A DNA stretch of 64,000 nucleotides from Mesorhizobium australicum WSM2073 (GTDB lineage Bacteria > Pseudomonadota > Alphaproteobacteria > Rhizobiales > Rhizobiaceae). Where the stretch lies: contig NC_019973.1 of the NCBI RefSeq assembly GCF_000230995.2, positions 2,618,001 through 2,682,000 on the forward strand, read 5' to 3'. Every line of letters starts with the position of its first letter. Within the stretch, counting starts at the first letter, position 1. A program made the position numbers and the translations under genes. Of this stretch, positions 42,971-52,198 are shown piece after piece. A model generated the notes under the pieces. It was not told the DNA's origin. It saw only the letters and a program-made list of their open reading frames with translations, and did not search any database.

Positions 42971-43807
42971 ATGAGCGAGACCATCAAGGCGAACGATCTG
43001 GCCGGCACGGCCGCGACGATCGGCGATCCGCGCTCGACCGGCACGACGATGGCCGTTGAGGACGTGACATTGCGTTACGGCGACGCCAACGGCGTGCTGG
43101 CGCTGGACGATGTGTCGCTGAAGGTGGCCAAGAACGAATTCTGCGTCATCGTCGGCCCTTCGGGATGCGGCAAATCGAGCCTGCTCTACCTTGCGGCCGG
43201 CCTCAACGACGCGACTTCAGGCAGCATCAAGGTCGATGGCAGGGAAGTGATCGAACCGGGTCCAGACAGAGGCATGGTGTTCCAGAGCTACACCTTGTTT
43301 CCCTGGCTCACCGTGCGCGCCAACATCGAGTATGGACCCAAGCGCAAAGGCCTGCCGGCGGGGCGGCGCAAGCAGATCGTCGACCAGTATCTCGACGAAG
43401 TCGGCCTCGCGCCGTTTGCCGACCACTACCCCGCCCAGCTTTCCGGCGGCATGAAGCAGCGCGTGGCGATCGCGCGCGCCCTTGCCAACGATCCGGCCGT
43501 TCTGTTGATGGATGAGCCCTTCGGCGCCCTCGACAGCCAGACGCGCGGCACCATGCAGAAACTGCTTTTGCGCGTCTGGGAGCGGCAGCAAAAGACGGTG
43601 CTGTTCGTTACTCACGATATAGACGAGGCGCTGGTCCTGGGCGATCGAGTCTTGGTGATGACGGCCCGGCCCGGCAAGATCAAGGCCGAGATCAAGGTCG
43701 ACATCCCAAGGCCGCGTTCGATGGATGTGATCCTCGAACCCGAGTTCATCGCCCTCAAGCGCCGCATCCTCGGCCTCTTGCACGACGAGATCGATGAGGA
43801 TCATTGA
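42971..43807 (+). CDS. ABC transporter ATP-binding protein (SsuB/TauB type)
   Basis: 278 residues. Walker [12 protein letters not shown] near residue 62, Q-loop [12 protein letters not shown], signature [17 protein letters not shown], Walker [12 protein letters not shown] and switch [14 protein letters not shown] are all intact. The ATG at 42971 has AAGGGT upstream; an in-frame ATG at 42914, overlapping the permease end, is an alternative. Completes the importer. Confidence 0.93.
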   Translation: MSETIKANDLAGTAATIGDPRSTGTTMAVEDVTLRYGDANGVLALDDVSLKVAKNEFCVIVGPSGCGKSSLLYLAAGLNDATSGSIKVDGREVIEPGPDRGMVFQSYTLFPWLTVRANIEYGPKRKGLPAGRRKQIVDQYLDEVGLAPFADHYPAQLSGGMKQRVAIARALANDPAVLLMDEPFGALDSQTRGTMQKLLLRVWERQQKTVLFVTHDIDEALVLGDRVLVMTARPGKIKAEIKVDIPRPRSMDVILEPEFIALKRRILGLLHDEIDEDH

Positions 43808-43834
43808 GAGCAATCTCGAGGAAACACAAACGGT

Positions 43835-43873
43835 CGTCGGCAGGTCGGCGTTGCCAACGCTGAACTGCCGACG
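43835..43873. terminator. Bidirectional hairpin terminator
   Basis: 9-bp outer stem CGTCGGCAG (43835-43843) with CTGCCGACG (43865-43873) and an inner GCGTT/AACGC stem, between the convergent ATPase and GMC genes. Confidence 0.6.
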
Positions 43874-43896
43874 ATGTTGAAAGGCGGAGCGGATCG

Positions 43897-45516
43897 TTAC
43901 CTTTCGCCGCGATACGCCGAGCCCAGGATCATCTCCGAGCACTTCTGTCCGATCATCATGCTTGGCGCGTTCGTGTTGCCGCCGATCAGCTTCGGCATGA
44001 CTGACGCATCGGCGACCCGGAGACCGTCCACGCCTCGCACTTTCAGCGTCGCCGGATCAACGACCGCCATCGCGTCCGTCCCCATCTTGCAGGTTCCGAC
44101 AGGGTGGTAGACGGTCAGAGCTTCGGCGCGCAGATAGGCCAGGATCTCGTCGTCGCGGCTGACATCCTTGCCCGGAAGCATTTCCTTGCCACGCACCGCA
44201 TCGAACTCGGATGCGGCCAGGATCCTGCGCGCGATCTTGATGCCTTCGACAAGCACCATGGCGTCGTCCTCGTCGGCGAAGAAGCGGTGGTCGATGAGAA
44301 CGTCACGGCGAGAACTGTCCCGTGACAATCTGATCTCGCCAACGCTTTTCGGCCTGAGAACGCAGGTGTGAATGGCGTAGCCGTGGCCATATTCGATGAG
44401 CCTGCCGCGATGGCTGCGATAGCCCGGCACGAAGTGGAACTGAACATCGGGAAGGCCGTTCGCGTGCCTGGTTTTGGCAAAGCCACCGGCTTCGACATAG
44501 TTGGTGGTGAGGATTCCCTTGCGGCGCGCGAAATACTGGAAAGGCGCTGCCGCGATGCGGGGCAGGTTGGCAAACGACAGGCCGAGCGTCCTGGTGCTCC
44601 TGGAGCGCACGGTGATCATGCCGTCGACATGGTCCTGCAGGTTCTTGCCGACACCGGGCAGATCGAGAATCGGCGTGATGCCGATCTGCCGCAGCTCGTC
44701 CGCGGGGCCGATGCCGGATGCCATCAGGATCTTGGGCGAGTTGATGGCCCCGGCACAGAGCACGATCTCGCGGCTGGCCGCGAGTATTTTTTGCTCGCCG
44801 TCGAGGCGCACCCGAAGGCCGGTGGCGCGCCCTTCGGCGATGACAAGGTCGACCACCTCGCATGCACTGAGCAGCGTCAGGTTCCCGCGATTGAGCACCG
44901 GACGCATGAAGGCGGTAAAGCTGCTGAAGCGCTGGCCCCGGTTCTGGGTGACGTTGTAGATGCCGAGGCCGAACTGGCTCTCGGCGTTGAAGTCGTCGTT
45001 GGCGGGCAGGCCGGCATTTTTGCCGGCCTTGACGAACATGCTGGAAAGCATGTTCGGATCGCGCGGATTGTCGACCATGAGCTCGCCGTCCGTGCCGTGA
45101 TAGTGTGGGTCCTGGGCGATCAGGTTGCGCTCCAGCTTCCTGAACACCGGCAGCACGTCGCTGTAAGCCCAGCCGGCGCAGCCGAGCCCGGCCCACTCGT
45201 CATAGTCCTGCGCGGCGCCGCGAATATAGACCATCGAGTTGATCGAACTCGATCCGCCCAGCGCCTTGCCCCGGTTGACCGGAATGCGGCGGTTGTTGAG
45301 ATGGGGCTGCGGCACGCCGACGAAACAATAGTCGTAGTTCGGGTTGCCATAGAGCGACAGAATGCCCGCCGGAATCCTTACCCGCGGGCTGTTGTCGCTG
45401 CCGCCTGCCTCTACCAGGCACACCCTGACCGACGGATCGGCGCTCAGCCGATTGGCCACCACGCATCCGGCCGAACCCGCGCCGACGACAATGTAATCAT
45501 AGCTCTCAGTCTTCAT
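43897..45516 (-). CDS. GMC-family FAD-dependent oxidoreductase (choline-dehydrogenase-like)
   Basis: 539 residues, normal for the family. FAD-binding YIVVGAGSAGCVVANRLS is at the N-terminus, VNRGKALGGSSSINSMVYIRG is the first GMC signature, and a second appears as AGAINSPKILMASGIGP. The C-terminal YHPVGTCKMGTD carries the catalytic His; GGNTNAPSMMIGQKCSE closes the FAD site. It oxidises a primary alcohol to the aldehyde. The ATG at 45516 has GAGGGGC upstream. It is transcribed away from the FMO operon, with a shared 380-base control region. The alcohol substrate is unknown. Confidence 0.93.
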   Translation of the reverse strand: MKTESYDYIVVGAGSAGCVVANRLSADPSVRVCLVEAGGSDNSPRVRIPAGILSLYGNPNYDYCFVGVPQPHLNNRRIPVNRGKALGGSSSINSMVYIRGAAQDYDEWAGLGCAGWAYSDVLPVFRKLERNLIAQDPHYHGTDGELMVDNPRDPNMLSSMFVKAGKNAGLPANDDFNAESQFGLGIYNVTQNRGQRFSSFTAFMRPVLNRGNLTLLSACEVVDLVIAEGRATGLRVRLDGEQKILAASREIVLCAGAINSPKILMASGIGPADELRQIGITPILDLPGVGKNLQDHVDGMITVRSRSTRTLGLSFANLPRIAAAPFQYFARRKGILTTNYVEAGGFAKTRHANGLPDVQFHFVPGYRSHRGRLIEYGHGYAIHTCVLRPKSVGEIRLSRDSSRRDVLIDHRFFADEDDAMVLVEGIKIARRILAASEFDAVRGKEMLPGKDVSRDDEILAYLRAEALTVYHPVGTCKMGTDAMAVVDPATLKVRGVDGLRVADASVMPKLIGGNTNAPSMMIGQKCSEMILGSAYRGER

Positions 45517-45721
45517 GCCAGCCCCTCGAGAATGCCGGCTCGTGGCATTGCCGAACGGGCCGCTGCGAGGCTGCATCCTGTTCCGCAACAATTCGGTGCC
45601 GACACGTGCCCGGCTTCGCGGCCAGCTCATGCGGCGCTGCGGATCCGGCCGCTGAAACTGTAGATGCGTCCATCGGCACGAGAAATTCGGAAATGGTTAC
45701 GCGTGACTTCGGAGATTCGTT

Positions 45722-45910
45722 ATGGGCGCCCACCGGCACGTGCTGCTACTTGTGACCGCCAATGGGGAGGCGACCGGATGGCGCACGGCCTGTCCGGAAC
45801 ACGGCGAAATGGATCTCCCGGGGCTGCGTTTGCCGGCCGCCGGAAATCGGTTTCATCGCGTGCGGCGGGAGCTGTCGGATGGTCAGAAAAGGACTGGGCA
45901 TGTCGGTTGA
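45722..45910 (+). CDS. Candidate small protein (62 aa) overlapping the FMO gene start
   Basis: ATG at 45722 with GGAG 8 bases upstream, reading MGAHRHVLLLVTANGEATGW onward with GC-rich third positions and a Cys-Pro-x-His pair, ending 11 bases inside the FMO gene. This placement would allow coupling to the FMO gene. No family recognised. Otherwise the 383 bases between 45516 and 45900 hold only the divergent control region, with no motif I can name. Confidence 0.4.
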   Translation: MGAHRHVLLLVTANGEATGWRTACPEHGEMDLPGLRLPAAGNRFHRVRRELSDGQKRTGHVG

Positions 45911-47174
45911 GACGATAGACACGCTTGTCGTTGGCGGCGGCCAGGCTGGGGTGGCCATGAGCGAGCACCTGGGCAAATGCGGGGTGCCGCATCTCGTTCT
46001 CGAACGCGGCCGCATCGCCGAGCGCTGGCGCTCGCAGCGGTGGGACTCCCTGGTTGCCAACGGCCCGGCCTGGCACGACCGCTTCCCGGGCATGGAATTT
46101 CCTGTGACAGGCCCCGATGGCTTTCCCTCCAAGGAAGAGGTCGCCGACTATTTTGTCGCTTACGCAAAGCAGATCAATGCGCCGGTCCGCTGCGGCGTCG
46201 AGGTCAGGCTTGTGCGAAGAAACATAGGGCGGCCCGGATTCCGTGTCGAGACGTCCGATGGCGTGATCGAGGCCAACAGCGTTGTCGCGGCGACCGGCCC
46301 TTTCCAGGTCCCGGTCATCCCGCCCGTCGTTCCTGCCGATGCCGGCATCCTGCAAATCCACTCCAGCGCCTACCGCAACCCGGCGCAGTTGCCGAAAGGG
46401 GCGGTGCTGGTGGTCGGCGCGGGATCCTCGGGCGTCCAGATTGCGGACGAACTCCAGCGTGCTGGCAAACGCGTCTATCTCTCGGTAGGCGCGCACGACC
46501 GCCCGCCGCGCGCCTATCGCGGCCGCGACTTCTGCTGGTGGCTGGGCGTTCTCGGCAAATGGGACCTCGAAACTCCGGGACCCGGCACGGAGCATGTCAC
46601 GATCGCGGTGAGCGGTGCGCGGGGCGGAGAAACGATCGATTTTCGCCGTCTGGCGGCGCAGGGGCTTACGCTCGTTGGCATGACGAGGGCGTACCAGGAC
46701 GGTGCCATGACCTTCGCGCCCGATCTTGCCAAAAACATTGCCCGCGGTGATGCCAATCTGATGGCATTGCTGGACGAGGCCGACGCCTATGTCGCGCGCA
46801 ACGGTCTCGACCTTCCCGAAGAACCCGCTGCCCGCCGGATCGGTCCTGACCCGGACTGCGTGACCAATCCGATCCTCGAGCTCGATCTGACCGAAGCCGG
46901 GATAAGTTCGATCATCTGGGCGACGGGCTTTGCCGTCGATTACAGCTGGCTGAAGGTCGATGCCTTTGACGAGCAGGGCCGGCCGAGGCACCAGCGCGGC
47001 GTCTCGACCGAGCCAGGGATCTATTTCCTGGGCCTCCCCTGGCAGTCGCGAAGGGGTTCCAGCTTCATCTGGGGCGTATGGCACGATGCCAAGCACGTGG
47101 CCGACCGTATTTCGACGCAGCGCAAATATCTCGCTTATCACGCCGCCGCTAAGCGCGAGACCGTGGACGCCTGA
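45900..47174 (+). CDS. FAD/NADPH-dependent monooxygenase (FMO/YUCCA-like)
   Basis: 424 residues with two Rossmann motifs: DTLVVGGGQAGVAMSEHL (FAD) near the N-terminus and AVLVVGAGSSGVQIADEL (NADPH) near 180. AATGPFQVP sits between them and a late SSIIWATGF closes the FAD site, the typical layout of flavin monooxygenases and related N-/ring-hydroxylating enzymes. AAGGA lies 7 bases before the ATG. First large gene of a rightward operon with RidA, DUF1028, ALDH and a LysR regulator. It may hydroxylate the imported compound or a breakdown product. Confidence 0.88.
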   Translation: MSVETIDTLVVGGGQAGVAMSEHLGKCGVPHLVLERGRIAERWRSQRWDSLVANGPAWHDRFPGMEFPVTGPDGFPSKEEVADYFVAYAKQINAPVRCGVEVRLVRRNIGRPGFRVETSDGVIEANSVVAATGPFQVPVIPPVVPADAGILQIHSSAYRNPAQLPKGAVLVVGAGSSGVQIADELQRAGKRVYLSVGAHDRPPRAYRGRDFCWWLGVLGKWDLETPGPGTEHVTIAVSGARGGETIDFRRLAAQGLTLVGMTRAYQDGAMTFAPDLAKNIARGDANLMALLDEADAYVARNGLDLPEEPAARRIGPDPDCVTNPILELDLTEAGISSIIWATGFAVDYSWLKVDAFDEQGRPRHQRGVSTEPGIYFLGLPWQSRRGSSFIWGVWHDAKHVADRISTQRKYLAYHAAAKRETVDA

Positions 47175-47208
47175 CCGCCGCCGCAAGCCCGACCTGATGG
47201 AGATCAAG

Positions 47209-47625
47209 ATGAAGCATACCCGAATTCGTACCTTCAATACGAAGGACACTTATCCCGAGCAGAAGCTCGACAATGATCTGTGCCAGGCAGTCGTCACACG
47301 GGGTGGCCGGACGATCTATCTGCGCGGGCAGTGCCCGCAGGATCTCGACACCGCCAAGAATATCGCCAGCCACGATCCGGTCGAGCAGACCCACAAGGTG
47401 ATGCAGAACATCAAGCAGCTCATCGAGGAATGCGGCGGCACCATGGAGCATCTGGTGAAAGTGGTGGTTTACATCACCGATGTCCGCCATCGCGAAGCCG
47501 TCTACCGAACGATGGGCGAATACATCAAGGGCGTCTATCCGGTTTCGACCGGCCTTGTCGTGTCGGCCCTGGCAAGGCCGGAATGGCTGGTCGAGATCGA
47601 CGGCACGGCCGTAATTCCGGACTGA
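47209..47625 (+). CDS. ridA: RidA-family enamine/imine deaminase
   Basis: 138 residues. RidA-type trimeric fold with LCQAVVTRGGRTIYLRGQCP, VMQNIKQLIEECGGTMEHLVKV and YPVSTGLVVSALARPEWLVEIDGTAVI. The catalytic Arg of RidA proper (Arg105 in the Salmonella protein) is matched by the Arg in ALARPEW. It would hydrolyse reactive imines released by flavin amine oxidation, which fits the amine dehydrogenase-like gene at 52199. ATG at 47209 (GGAG 6 bases upstream); an ATG 12 bases earlier is possible. Confidence 0.9.
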   Translation: MKHTRIRTFNTKDTYPEQKLDNDLCQAVVTRGGRTIYLRGQCPQDLDTAKNIASHDPVEQTHKVMQNIKQLIEECGGTMEHLVKVVVYITDVRHREAVYRTMGEYIKGVYPVSTGLVVSALARPEWLVEIDGTAVIPD

Positions 47626-47630
47626 GCGCC

Positions 47631-48305
47631 ATGACCTTCTCCATCGTCGCACGGTGCCGGCGCACCGGCATGTTCGGAGTGGCGGTATCCTCGTCATCCC
47701 CCGCGGTCGCGGCCCGCTGCGCCTATGCACAGGCCGGCGTCGGCGCCGTTGCCAGCCAGAATGTCACGGACCCGACGCTCGGGCCACGGGCGCTGGAGCT
47801 GATGGCGCGAGGCGCCTCCGCCGCCGAAGCCGTCGCGATCCTGAAGCGCACGGCTGCTTTCAGCGAATACCGGCAGGTCCTGGCGGTCGACAAGGCCGGC
47901 GGAAGCGCGATCCATTCGGGACCGAAAGCGCTTGGCATCTGGAGCGAGGCGCGCGGCGAGGACGTCGCCTGCGGCGGCAACCTGCTTGCCAGTGATAGGG
48001 TTCCGCAAGCCATGGTGGACGCCTTTCTCGCCTCCGAAGGCGATCTCGGCGACCGGCTGATCGCCACCATGCGAGCCGCGCTCAAGGCCGGCGGCGAGGC
48101 GGGGCCTGTCCGCTCCGCAGGCATGAAACTGGTAAGCGATGTGTCATGGCCCGTCGCCGACCTGCGTTGCGACTGGACCGAAGGGTGTCCGGTCGAGCAG
48201 CTGGCAATGCTGTGGGACATCTATAAGCCCCAGCTCGATGCTTATGTCACGCGCGCCCTCAACCCGTCCGGTGCGCCAAGCTACGGCGTTCCCGGTGATG
48301 AGTAG
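47631..48305 (+). CDS. DUF1028 putative Ntn-hydrolase-like protein
   Basis: 224 residues. It starts MTFSIVARCRRTGMFGVAVSSSSPAVAARC, the family signature, and contains RQVLAVDKAGGSAIHSG and CGGNLLA. DUF1028 proteins have an N-terminal-nucleophile-hydrolase-like fold and often sit next to RidA, as here (five bases between the genes). The reaction is unknown; amide or peptide hydrolysis is the usual speculation. Confidence 0.87.
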   Translation: MTFSIVARCRRTGMFGVAVSSSSPAVAARCAYAQAGVGAVASQNVTDPTLGPRALELMARGASAAEAVAILKRTAAFSEYRQVLAVDKAGGSAIHSGPKALGIWSEARGEDVACGGNLLASDRVPQAMVDAFLASEGDLGDRLIATMRAALKAGGEAGPVRSAGMKLVSDVSWPVADLRCDWTEGCPVEQLAMLWDIYKPQLDAYVTRALNPSGAPSYGVPGDE

Positions 48306-48325
48306 TTCGACAATCTGGAGCCAGC

Positions 48326-49816
48326 ATGAGCGAACTCAGTCATAAGGATTGGATCAGCAAAGCCTCGGCTATCCGTTTTCGCGACAGGGCGTTCATCGAC
48401 GGCAAGGCAATGCCCGCGCGTTCCGGCAGAACATTTACCAGCATCAATCCGGCCACCGGAGCAACGCTCGCTGAGGTGGCTTCCTGCGGCGAAGAGGACA
48501 TCGACCTTGCCGTCGCCGCGGCACGTCGCAGTTTTGAGGCCGGCGTCTGGTCGAGAGCGACCCCTCAGCATCGCAAACGGGTGCTGCTGCGGTTGGCGGA
48601 ATTGCTGCGCGAGAACCTGCAGGAGCTCGCGCTGCTGGAATCTCTTGATATGGGCAAGCTGGTCAAGGACGCAGCGACCGTCGACGTGCCGGGGTCGGCG
48701 GCGATCTTCCAGTGGTATGGCGAAGCGATAGACAAGGTCTATGACGAGGTGGCGCCGACGGCCCGAGGCGACCTTGCTTTGGTACGGCGCGAGCCGCTCG
48801 GGGTCGTGGGCGCCGTCGTGCCGTGGAACTTTCCGCTCGACATGGCGACCTGGAAATGTGCGCCCGCGCTGGCTGCGGGCAATTCGGTGGTGCTCAAACC
48901 CGCCGAGCAGTCGCCTTTCTCGGCGCTCAGGCTGGCCGAGCTTGCCATGGAGGCAGGGCTGCCCGCCGGCGTGCTCAATGTGGTGCCCGGCCTCGGCGAG
49001 ACGGCCGGCCAGGCGCTTGGCCGTCATATGGACGTGGATTGCCTTGCCTTCACCGGATCGACCGCTGTCGGCAAGATGTTCCTGCAATATTCCGGCCAGT
49101 CGAACATGAAGCAGGTCTGGCTGGAGACCGGTGGCAAGAGCCCCAATCTGGTGTTCGCCGATTGCGGTGATCTGGACGCGGCAGCCGACATGGCCGCCTT
49201 CAGCATCTTCTTCAACCAGGGACAGGTATGCTCGGCCAACTCCCGGCTTCTGGTGGAGCGCGGCATCAAGGATACGCTCGTCGAGAAACTGGCGCAGCGC
49301 GCGACGGCGACCCAGCCCGGCGATCCGCTCGACCCTGCATCCAGGATGGGTGCGATGGTGGACGCGCGCCACGCGGCGACCGTCATGCGTTTCGTCGATG
49401 GCGGCAAGAAGTCGGCACGGCTGGTGACCGGCGGCGACCGGGTTACCGTCGACGGGCGCGGCAGTTTTGTGCAGCCCACGATCTTCGACGACGTCTCGCC
49501 CGACGACCCGCTTGCGCGCGACGAGATATTCGGTCCGGTCCTGTCGGTGATCGCCTTCGACACCGAAGACGAGGCGCTTCGCATCGCCAACGACAGCGTC
49601 TACGGCCTGGCCGCGTCGCTGTGGACCGACAGCCTGTCGCGGGCGCATCGTCTCGCGGAAGGGCTGCGCGTCGGCACGGTTTCCGTGAACACCGTCGATG
49701 CGCTGAGCCCGATGACTCCCTTCGGCGGTTTCAAGCAGTCCGGCTTCGGGCGCGACCTGTCGCTGCACGCGCTCGACAAGTACACCGCGCTGAAGACTAC
49801 CTGGATAAAATATTGA
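48326..49816 (+). CDS. Aldehyde dehydrogenase (PuuC-like)
   Basis: 496 residues, normal ALDH length. NAD(P)-binding VVPWNFPLDMATWKCAPAL, the catalytic Glu in VWLETGGKSPNLVF, the catalytic Cys in FNQGQVCSANSRLLVERG and DEIFGPVLSVIAF are all intact, and SVNTVDALSPMTPFGGFKQSG ends the substrate tunnel. It resembles aldehyde dehydrogenases acting on aminoaldehydes. As the only ALDH in the locus it is the natural partner of an amine dehydrogenase, turning its aldehyde into an acid. Confidence 0.93.
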   Translation: MSELSHKDWISKASAIRFRDRAFIDGKAMPARSGRTFTSINPATGATLAEVASCGEEDIDLAVAAARRSFEAGVWSRATPQHRKRVLLRLAELLRENLQELALLESLDMGKLVKDAATVDVPGSAAIFQWYGEAIDKVYDEVAPTARGDLALVRREPLGVVGAVVPWNFPLDMATWKCAPALAAGNSVVLKPAEQSPFSALRLAELAMEAGLPAGVLNVVPGLGETAGQALGRHMDVDCLAFTGSTAVGKMFLQYSGQSNMKQVWLETGGKSPNLVFADCGDLDAAADMAAFSIFFNQGQVCSANSRLLVERGIKDTLVEKLAQRATATQPGDPLDPASRMGAMVDARHAATVMRFVDGGKKSARLVTGGDRVTVDGRGSFVQPTIFDDVSPDDPLARDEIFGPVLSVIAFDTEDEALRIANDSVYGLAASLWTDSLSRAHRLAEGLRVGTVSVNTVDALSPMTPFGGFKQSGFGRDLSLHALDKYTALKTTWIKY

Positions 49817-49865
49817 GAAGCGGCCGCGACTTGATCGCCGGCTGCAAACCGGCAACATAGTCACC

Positions 49866-50801
49866 ATGCCGCTTCGCTTCACGCTGAGACAACTTGAATA
49901 TTTCGTCGCCGTTGGCGAAGCGGGTTCGATCGCCAAGGCGGCCGAGCAGGTGAATGTCTCGCCGCCATCGATCTCGGCGTCGATCGCTCAGCTCGAAGCC
50001 GAGTTCGGCGTGCAGCTTTTCGTGCGCAAGCATTCGCACGCGCTGGCGCTGACGGCGGGCGGGCGCCTGTTCCTCAAGGAAGCAGCGCGTCTGCTTAACG
50101 ACGCGGATGCGCTGCACGACATTGCCGGGGATATCGCCGAAAAGGTGCGCGGACCGCTGGCGATCGGCTGCCTGCTCACTTTCGCCCAGATCGTGCTGCC
50201 GGCACTGCGCAAGAAATTCGAGGACGCCTATCCCGATGTGCGGGTCAGGCAATTCGAGCGCAACCAGGGGCAATTGTTCGAGATGCTCCAACGTGGCGAA
50301 ATAGACGCCGCGCTGACCTACGATCTGGAGCTGTCGCAAGACATGACTTTCGAGCCGCTGATGCAGTTGCCGGCCTATGTCATGCTGCCGGCCGCGCATC
50401 GCCTGGCGGCGAAGGCAGGTATCACGCCCGAGGAACTGGTCGATGAGCCGATGGTGCTGCTTGACCTGCCCTACAGCAGAGAATATTTCCTGTCGGCTTT
50501 CCAGCCCAGGGGCCTGCGGCCCAAGATCGTCGAGCGTACCGGCGACATCGCCGTGATGCGCTCGATGGTCGCCAACGGCTTCGGCTACGGCATCGCCAAT
50601 ATGCGGCCGCTTAACACCATGTCGCCGGACGGCAAATTGCTGGTCTTTGTGCCTTTGTTGGGCGACCTCAGGCCGCTGACCATAGGGATTGCCCTGCCGA
50701 ACGCCGAGCATCGCACGCTGACGGTGCAGGCCTTCATCGACCACTGTCGCCGCTTCGTCGTCGAGCAGGGCGTCTTCGGTACCGAGCGCATCGTGAAGTG
50801 A
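49866..50801 (+). CDS. LysR-family transcription regulator
   Basis: 311 residues. N-terminal winged helix FTLRQLEYFVAVGEAGSIAKAAEQVNVSPPSISASIAQLE, then a two-lobe effector domain (VRGPLAIGCLLTFAQIVLPAL onward). It is the last gene of the FMO-RidA-DUF1028-ALDH operon, 49 bases after the ALDH stop. It most likely controls this locus; the T-N11-A palindrome at 52089-52101, between the divergent deacylase and amine dehydrogenase-like genes, is a candidate operator. Confidence 0.93.
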   Translation: MPLRFTLRQLEYFVAVGEAGSIAKAAEQVNVSPPSISASIAQLEAEFGVQLFVRKHSHALALTAGGRLFLKEAARLLNDADALHDIAGDIAEKVRGPLAIGCLLTFAQIVLPALRKKFEDAYPDVRVRQFERNQGQLFEMLQRGEIDAALTYDLELSQDMTFEPLMQLPAYVMLPAAHRLAAKAGITPEELVDEPMVLLDLPYSREYFLSAFQPRGLRPKIVERTGDIAVMRSMVANGFGYGIANMRPLNTMSPDGKLLVFVPLLGDLRPLTIGIALPNAEHRTLTVQAFIDHCRRFVVEQGVFGTERIVK

Positions 50802-50816
50802 GGCCTGCCATGCGGC

Positions 50817-51974
50817 TCACGGCCAGCCGTCCGTGAGCCGTTCCAGCAATCTGTCCAGCATCGCGTCGCAACGACGCAGCTGTTCGACGCTGACAAATTC
50901 GTCGGGCTTGTGTCCCTGCGCCATGGAGCCCGGCCCGCAGACGACTGCAGGCGTGCCAAGATCGCGGCTGAACAATCCGCCCTCCGTGCCGAACGCGACT
51001 TTCATCGTGTCGTTGGCACCGGTCAGCGACTTGACGAAAGCCACCGCCTCCGATGCGGCCGGCGTGTCGAGGCCCGGATAGGTGTTGGTGATCTCGATGT
51101 CGATCGCTGCCTCTGCCGCGATCGAAGCGGCGTCCTCGGCAATGCGCACCGCGGCGGCGCGCAGCCTGTCGAGAATGCTGGCGGCGTCGTCGGCGGCAAT
51201 GTTGCGGATCTCGAAATCGACGTGGCAGAGGTTGGGCACGATGTTGAGCGCGACACCGGCGTTGATCTTGCCGACATGAACCGTCGTGTAGGGAATGTCG
51301 TAGTCGCCGTCGCGGGCGCCGTCGCGGGCCAGCCGTTCCTGTTCGTCACGCAAGGCGCGCACGAAATCGCACCCGAGGTGGATCGCATTGAGCGCCAGCG
51401 GGGCGAGCGCCGAATGGCCTTCGCGTCCCCTGCAGACGGCGCGAGCGGCAAGCTTGCCCTTGTGCCCGGTCGCCACCTGCATGTTGGTCGGCTCCCCGAC
51501 GATGCACAGCAGCGGGCGTTGCGGCGCCGCACGCAGCATTTCGATCAGGTCGCGCACGCCCAGGCAGCCGACTTCCTCGTCACAGGAGAGCGCCAGATGC
51601 AACGGCGTCCGAAGCGCGATCCTGGAGGCCTTGATGCAGATCGCGAGCGCAGAGGCCACAAAACCCTTCATATCCGCCGCGCCGCGCCCATAGAGCTTGC
51701 CGTCGCGCTCGGTCATTTCGAATGGGGGCAGCGTCCAGTTCTGGCCGTCCACGGGAACGACGTCGGTGTGGCCGGACAGCATGACACCGGGTCTGCCTGC
51801 CGGGCCAATGGTGGCAAAGAGGTTGGCCTTGTGCCTGTCCGCGCCGTGGACGATCTGGCAGGCAACGCCGCTCGCTTCGAGCAAGTCGGCCGCATAGCCG
51901 ATCAGGTCGAGGTTCGAGTCGCGGCTCACCGTGGGGAATGCGATCAGCCGTTCGAGAATCCTGATGCTGTCCAT
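50817..51974 (-). CDS. M20 deacylase, acetylornithine-deacetylase-like
   Basis: 385 residues, ArgE length. Zinc-site motifs: MLSGHTDVVPVDGQNW, YGRGAADMKGFVASAL, SCDEEVGCLGVR with the catalytic Glu-Glu, IVGEPTNMQ, and the final His in MAQGHKPDEFVSVEQL. It hydrolyses an N-acyl amino acid. In this catabolic setting, an N-formyl or N-carbamoyl intermediate is as likely as N-acetylornithine, so the biosynthetic name is not used. The ATG at 51974 (GAGAG upstream) is chosen over two earlier ones. Divergent from the gene at 52199. Confidence 0.88.
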   Translation of the reverse strand: MDSIRILERLIAFPTVSRDSNLDLIGYAADLLEASGVACQIVHGADRHKANLFATIGPAGRPGVMLSGHTDVVPVDGQNWTLPPFEMTERDGKLYGRGAADMKGFVASALAICIKASRIALRTPLHLALSCDEEVGCLGVRDLIEMLRAAPQRPLLCIVGEPTNMQVATGHKGKLAARAVCRGREGHSALAPLALNAIHLGCDFVRALRDEQERLARDGARDGDYDIPYTTVHVGKINAGVALNIVPNLCHVDFEIRNIAADDAASILDRLRAAAVRIAEDAASIAAEAAIDIEITNTYPGLDTPAASEAVAFVKSLTGANDTMKVAFGTEGGLFSRDLGTPAVVCGPGSMAQGHKPDEFVSVEQLRRCDAMLDRLLERLTDGWP

Positions 51975-52063
51975 TTTCTGTCTCTCGGTCGGGTTCTGGC
52001 TGTCTAGCATCATGCCGCCGATGCTCTGAAGTCGCATTTCGCTCAGCCCCGGTTCAACGCAGA

Positions 52064-52103
52064 CTAATTCGCGCCGGCGCGCGCGATTAGGCGCGTCCTA
52101 ATC
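52064..52103. promoter_or_regulatory. Repeated ATTAG half-sites between divergent genes, candidate LysR operator
   Basis: CTAAT at 52064-52068, ATTAG at 52086-52090 and CTAAT at 52098-52102. The right-hand pair forms GATTAGG-CGCGT-CCTAATC (52085-52103), a perfect inverted repeat containing a T-N11-A box. It lies about 100 bases before the amine dehydrogenase-like ATG. Confidence 0.55.
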
Positions 52104-52198
52104 GGCACAGAAGAAATCCGTAGTTTTCCCGCGCCGGCTCGAACTTATGAGTAGTCTCGGCAGCACCGGCGGTGCCGAGCCGGCAGGGAGGAAGCTAC

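Noticed and set aside
45720..47249. Long minus frame opposite the FMO and start of RidA
   Set aside because: Antisense shadow; the plus strand gives two intact Rossmann motifs and a good start.
48281..49936. Long minus frame opposite the aldehyde dehydrogenase
   Set aside because: Antisense shadow; catalytic Cys and Glu of ALDH are on the plus strand.
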